64,000 bases of DNA from Artemia franciscana (Eukaryota > Arthropoda > Branchiopoda > Anostraca > Artemiidae), in the NCBI RefSeq assembly GCF_032884065.1, contig NC_088882.1, forward strand, positions 37,430,519 to 37,494,518, in the 5' to 3' direction. Of the stretch, positions 63,241-64,000 are shown piece by piece. Under the pieces are notes generated by a model. The model did not search any database and had not been told where the DNA came from. It worked only from the letters and a program-made list of their open reading frames with translations. Both the position numbers and the translations under genes were made by a program. Within the stretch, counting starts at the first letter, position 1. The number at the start of each line of letters is the position of its first letter.

Positions 63241-63432
63241 AATAACGTCCAAGGGGAACTGGAAGCTGCATATTACACATTTTGTATGTCATTAAGGTAT
63301 AAATAGTCTCAGTGATAACATATTATGCCTGGTCACTAGATTATATAAATTTTTATGTAGGTTGTCCTTGAAATTTGAAGATTTGGGGTGTCTTCATAAA
63401 CTCAAGCTTGAACAACTGCTCTAGTTCAGGAG
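63241..63432 (+). repeat. Old dispersed repeat matching 11890-12075
   Basis: Ends with CTCAAGCTTGAACAACTGCT and CTAGTTCAGGAGC, matching TTCAAGTCTGAACAACTACT and CTAGCTCATGAGC at 12045-12075. It lies between two hairpin modules. Confidence 0.5.
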
Positions 63433-63610
63433 CTCTTTACGCTAAAGCTTTTAATTCTTTTAAAAAGTAGAATTTTGGCAAAGAGTCAAACTTTAGCGTA
63501 AAGAGCGAGGGATTGCGGAGGGGACAACCCATTTCATATACGGAGTAATTTCGGTTCGTTTTAAGTTTTAATGTCGCTCCTTACTTACAGTTAAAAAAAC
63601 TAGTTTTTTT
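63430..63610. repeat. Inner hairpin module 4, left arm shortened
   Basis: GCTCTTTACGCTAAAGCTTT is followed by the inverse CAAACTTTAGCGTAAAGAGC and the CGTTTTAAGTTTTAATGTCG stretch. Confidence 0.8.
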
Positions 63611-64000
63611 TATGCAATTTCTGAACATTTTTTTTGGTTTGCCCCCTCGTTAATACCTCGCTCTTTACACTAAATCTTAAGTTTTGTCCCAATTCTTTAA
63701 GAATGGCCACTGAATCCGAACAGCCGTAGAATAAATAGTTGAAATTACTTAAAATACTATAGCATAAAGAGCGAGGTATTTATCTCCTCCTAAATACCTT
63801 GCTCTTTATGCTAACGTATTTTTAGAACCCCTCATATGCGTAATAATCTCTGTTAGTTTTAAGTTTCAATGCTACTCTTTACTTTCAATTGAAAAAGCTT
63901 TTCCATGTTTATTTTTTCATTGTTTTTTATAGTAATTTTAGAAAATCCTGCGCCCTTTTCATTGAATTTCTCTTTCCCCCATGACATATTTTTCCAAGGA

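Larger units (their letters stand above)
61721..64000. mobile_element. Second foldback element, runs off the window
   Basis: Collinear with the left arm of 57521-61255: AGAACCCTACTGTAGAAGT (61799), GATCACGGATGCGTGTTTAT (61870), CATTTTGTTCAGCATAGTC (62079). Then come hairpin modules at 62963-63235 and 63430-63610, and the beginning of the inverted right arm from 63640 (AATACCTCGCTCTTTACACT). More diverged than the first element. No coding capacity. Confidence 0.8.

Overview
This is a eukaryotic, AT-rich, repeat-dense piece of animal genome. Split reading frames with GT/AG borders, non-LTR retrotransposons, Helitrons, a hAT relic, a tRNA-derived SINE and a C2H2 zinc-finger exon all argue against a prokaryote, organelle or virus. 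The repeat style suggests an arthropod, and some foldback sequences resemble what I recall from brine shrimp (Artemia). That species link is recall, not something the sequence proves. I see no rRNA gene, CRISPR array, operon or functional tRNA gene.

Only one host gene is convincing. A C2H2 zinc-finger gene runs on the + strand across about 14.4-26.45 kb. Three tandem 168-bp exons (14409, 16186, 18024) are followed by two 159-bp exons (19155, 22133) and a 153-bp exon with an in-frame stop (23281). All are symmetric phase-1 exons. The terminal exon (stop at 26452) encodes three divergent and five canonical zinc fingers and ends inside another finger. The upstream exons arose by local duplication together with their introns. 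A Helitron sits in the intron between the two 159-bp exons. The promoter and first exon were not found.

Almost everything else is mobile-element debris. 1-4.7 kb: LINE fragments, a SINE, a small foldback element. 4.7-11.7 kb: one member of a paralogous block repeated at 45.1-55.6 kb. Both members carry a decayed Helitron-type Pif1 helicase on the minus strand, and both are broken by later insertions, including G-rich ~300-bp tandem arrays. 27.7-30.6 kb: a 3'-truncated LINE. 32.4-33.5 kb: a hAT relic. 34.2-37.5 kb: foldback repeats. 38.5-43.3 kb: a nearly full-length dead LINE on the minus strand. 43.9-44.9 kb: a fragment of another LINE. 48.0-50.6 kb: a second Helitron of the same family as the intronic one, with a paralogous empty site inside this window. 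57.5-64 kb: a 3.7-kb non-coding foldback element with nested hairpins, then a diverged copy running off the end.

The mobile elements do not form a pathway. They record successive insertions, and the paralogous blocks serve as internal outgroups that fix insertion boundaries. The most biologically interesting object is the zinc-finger gene with serial phase-1 exons, because each of the three 168-bp exons carries a SUMO-type psi-K-x-E motif. Exon borders and motifs are read directly; expression, splicing and modification are not shown here.
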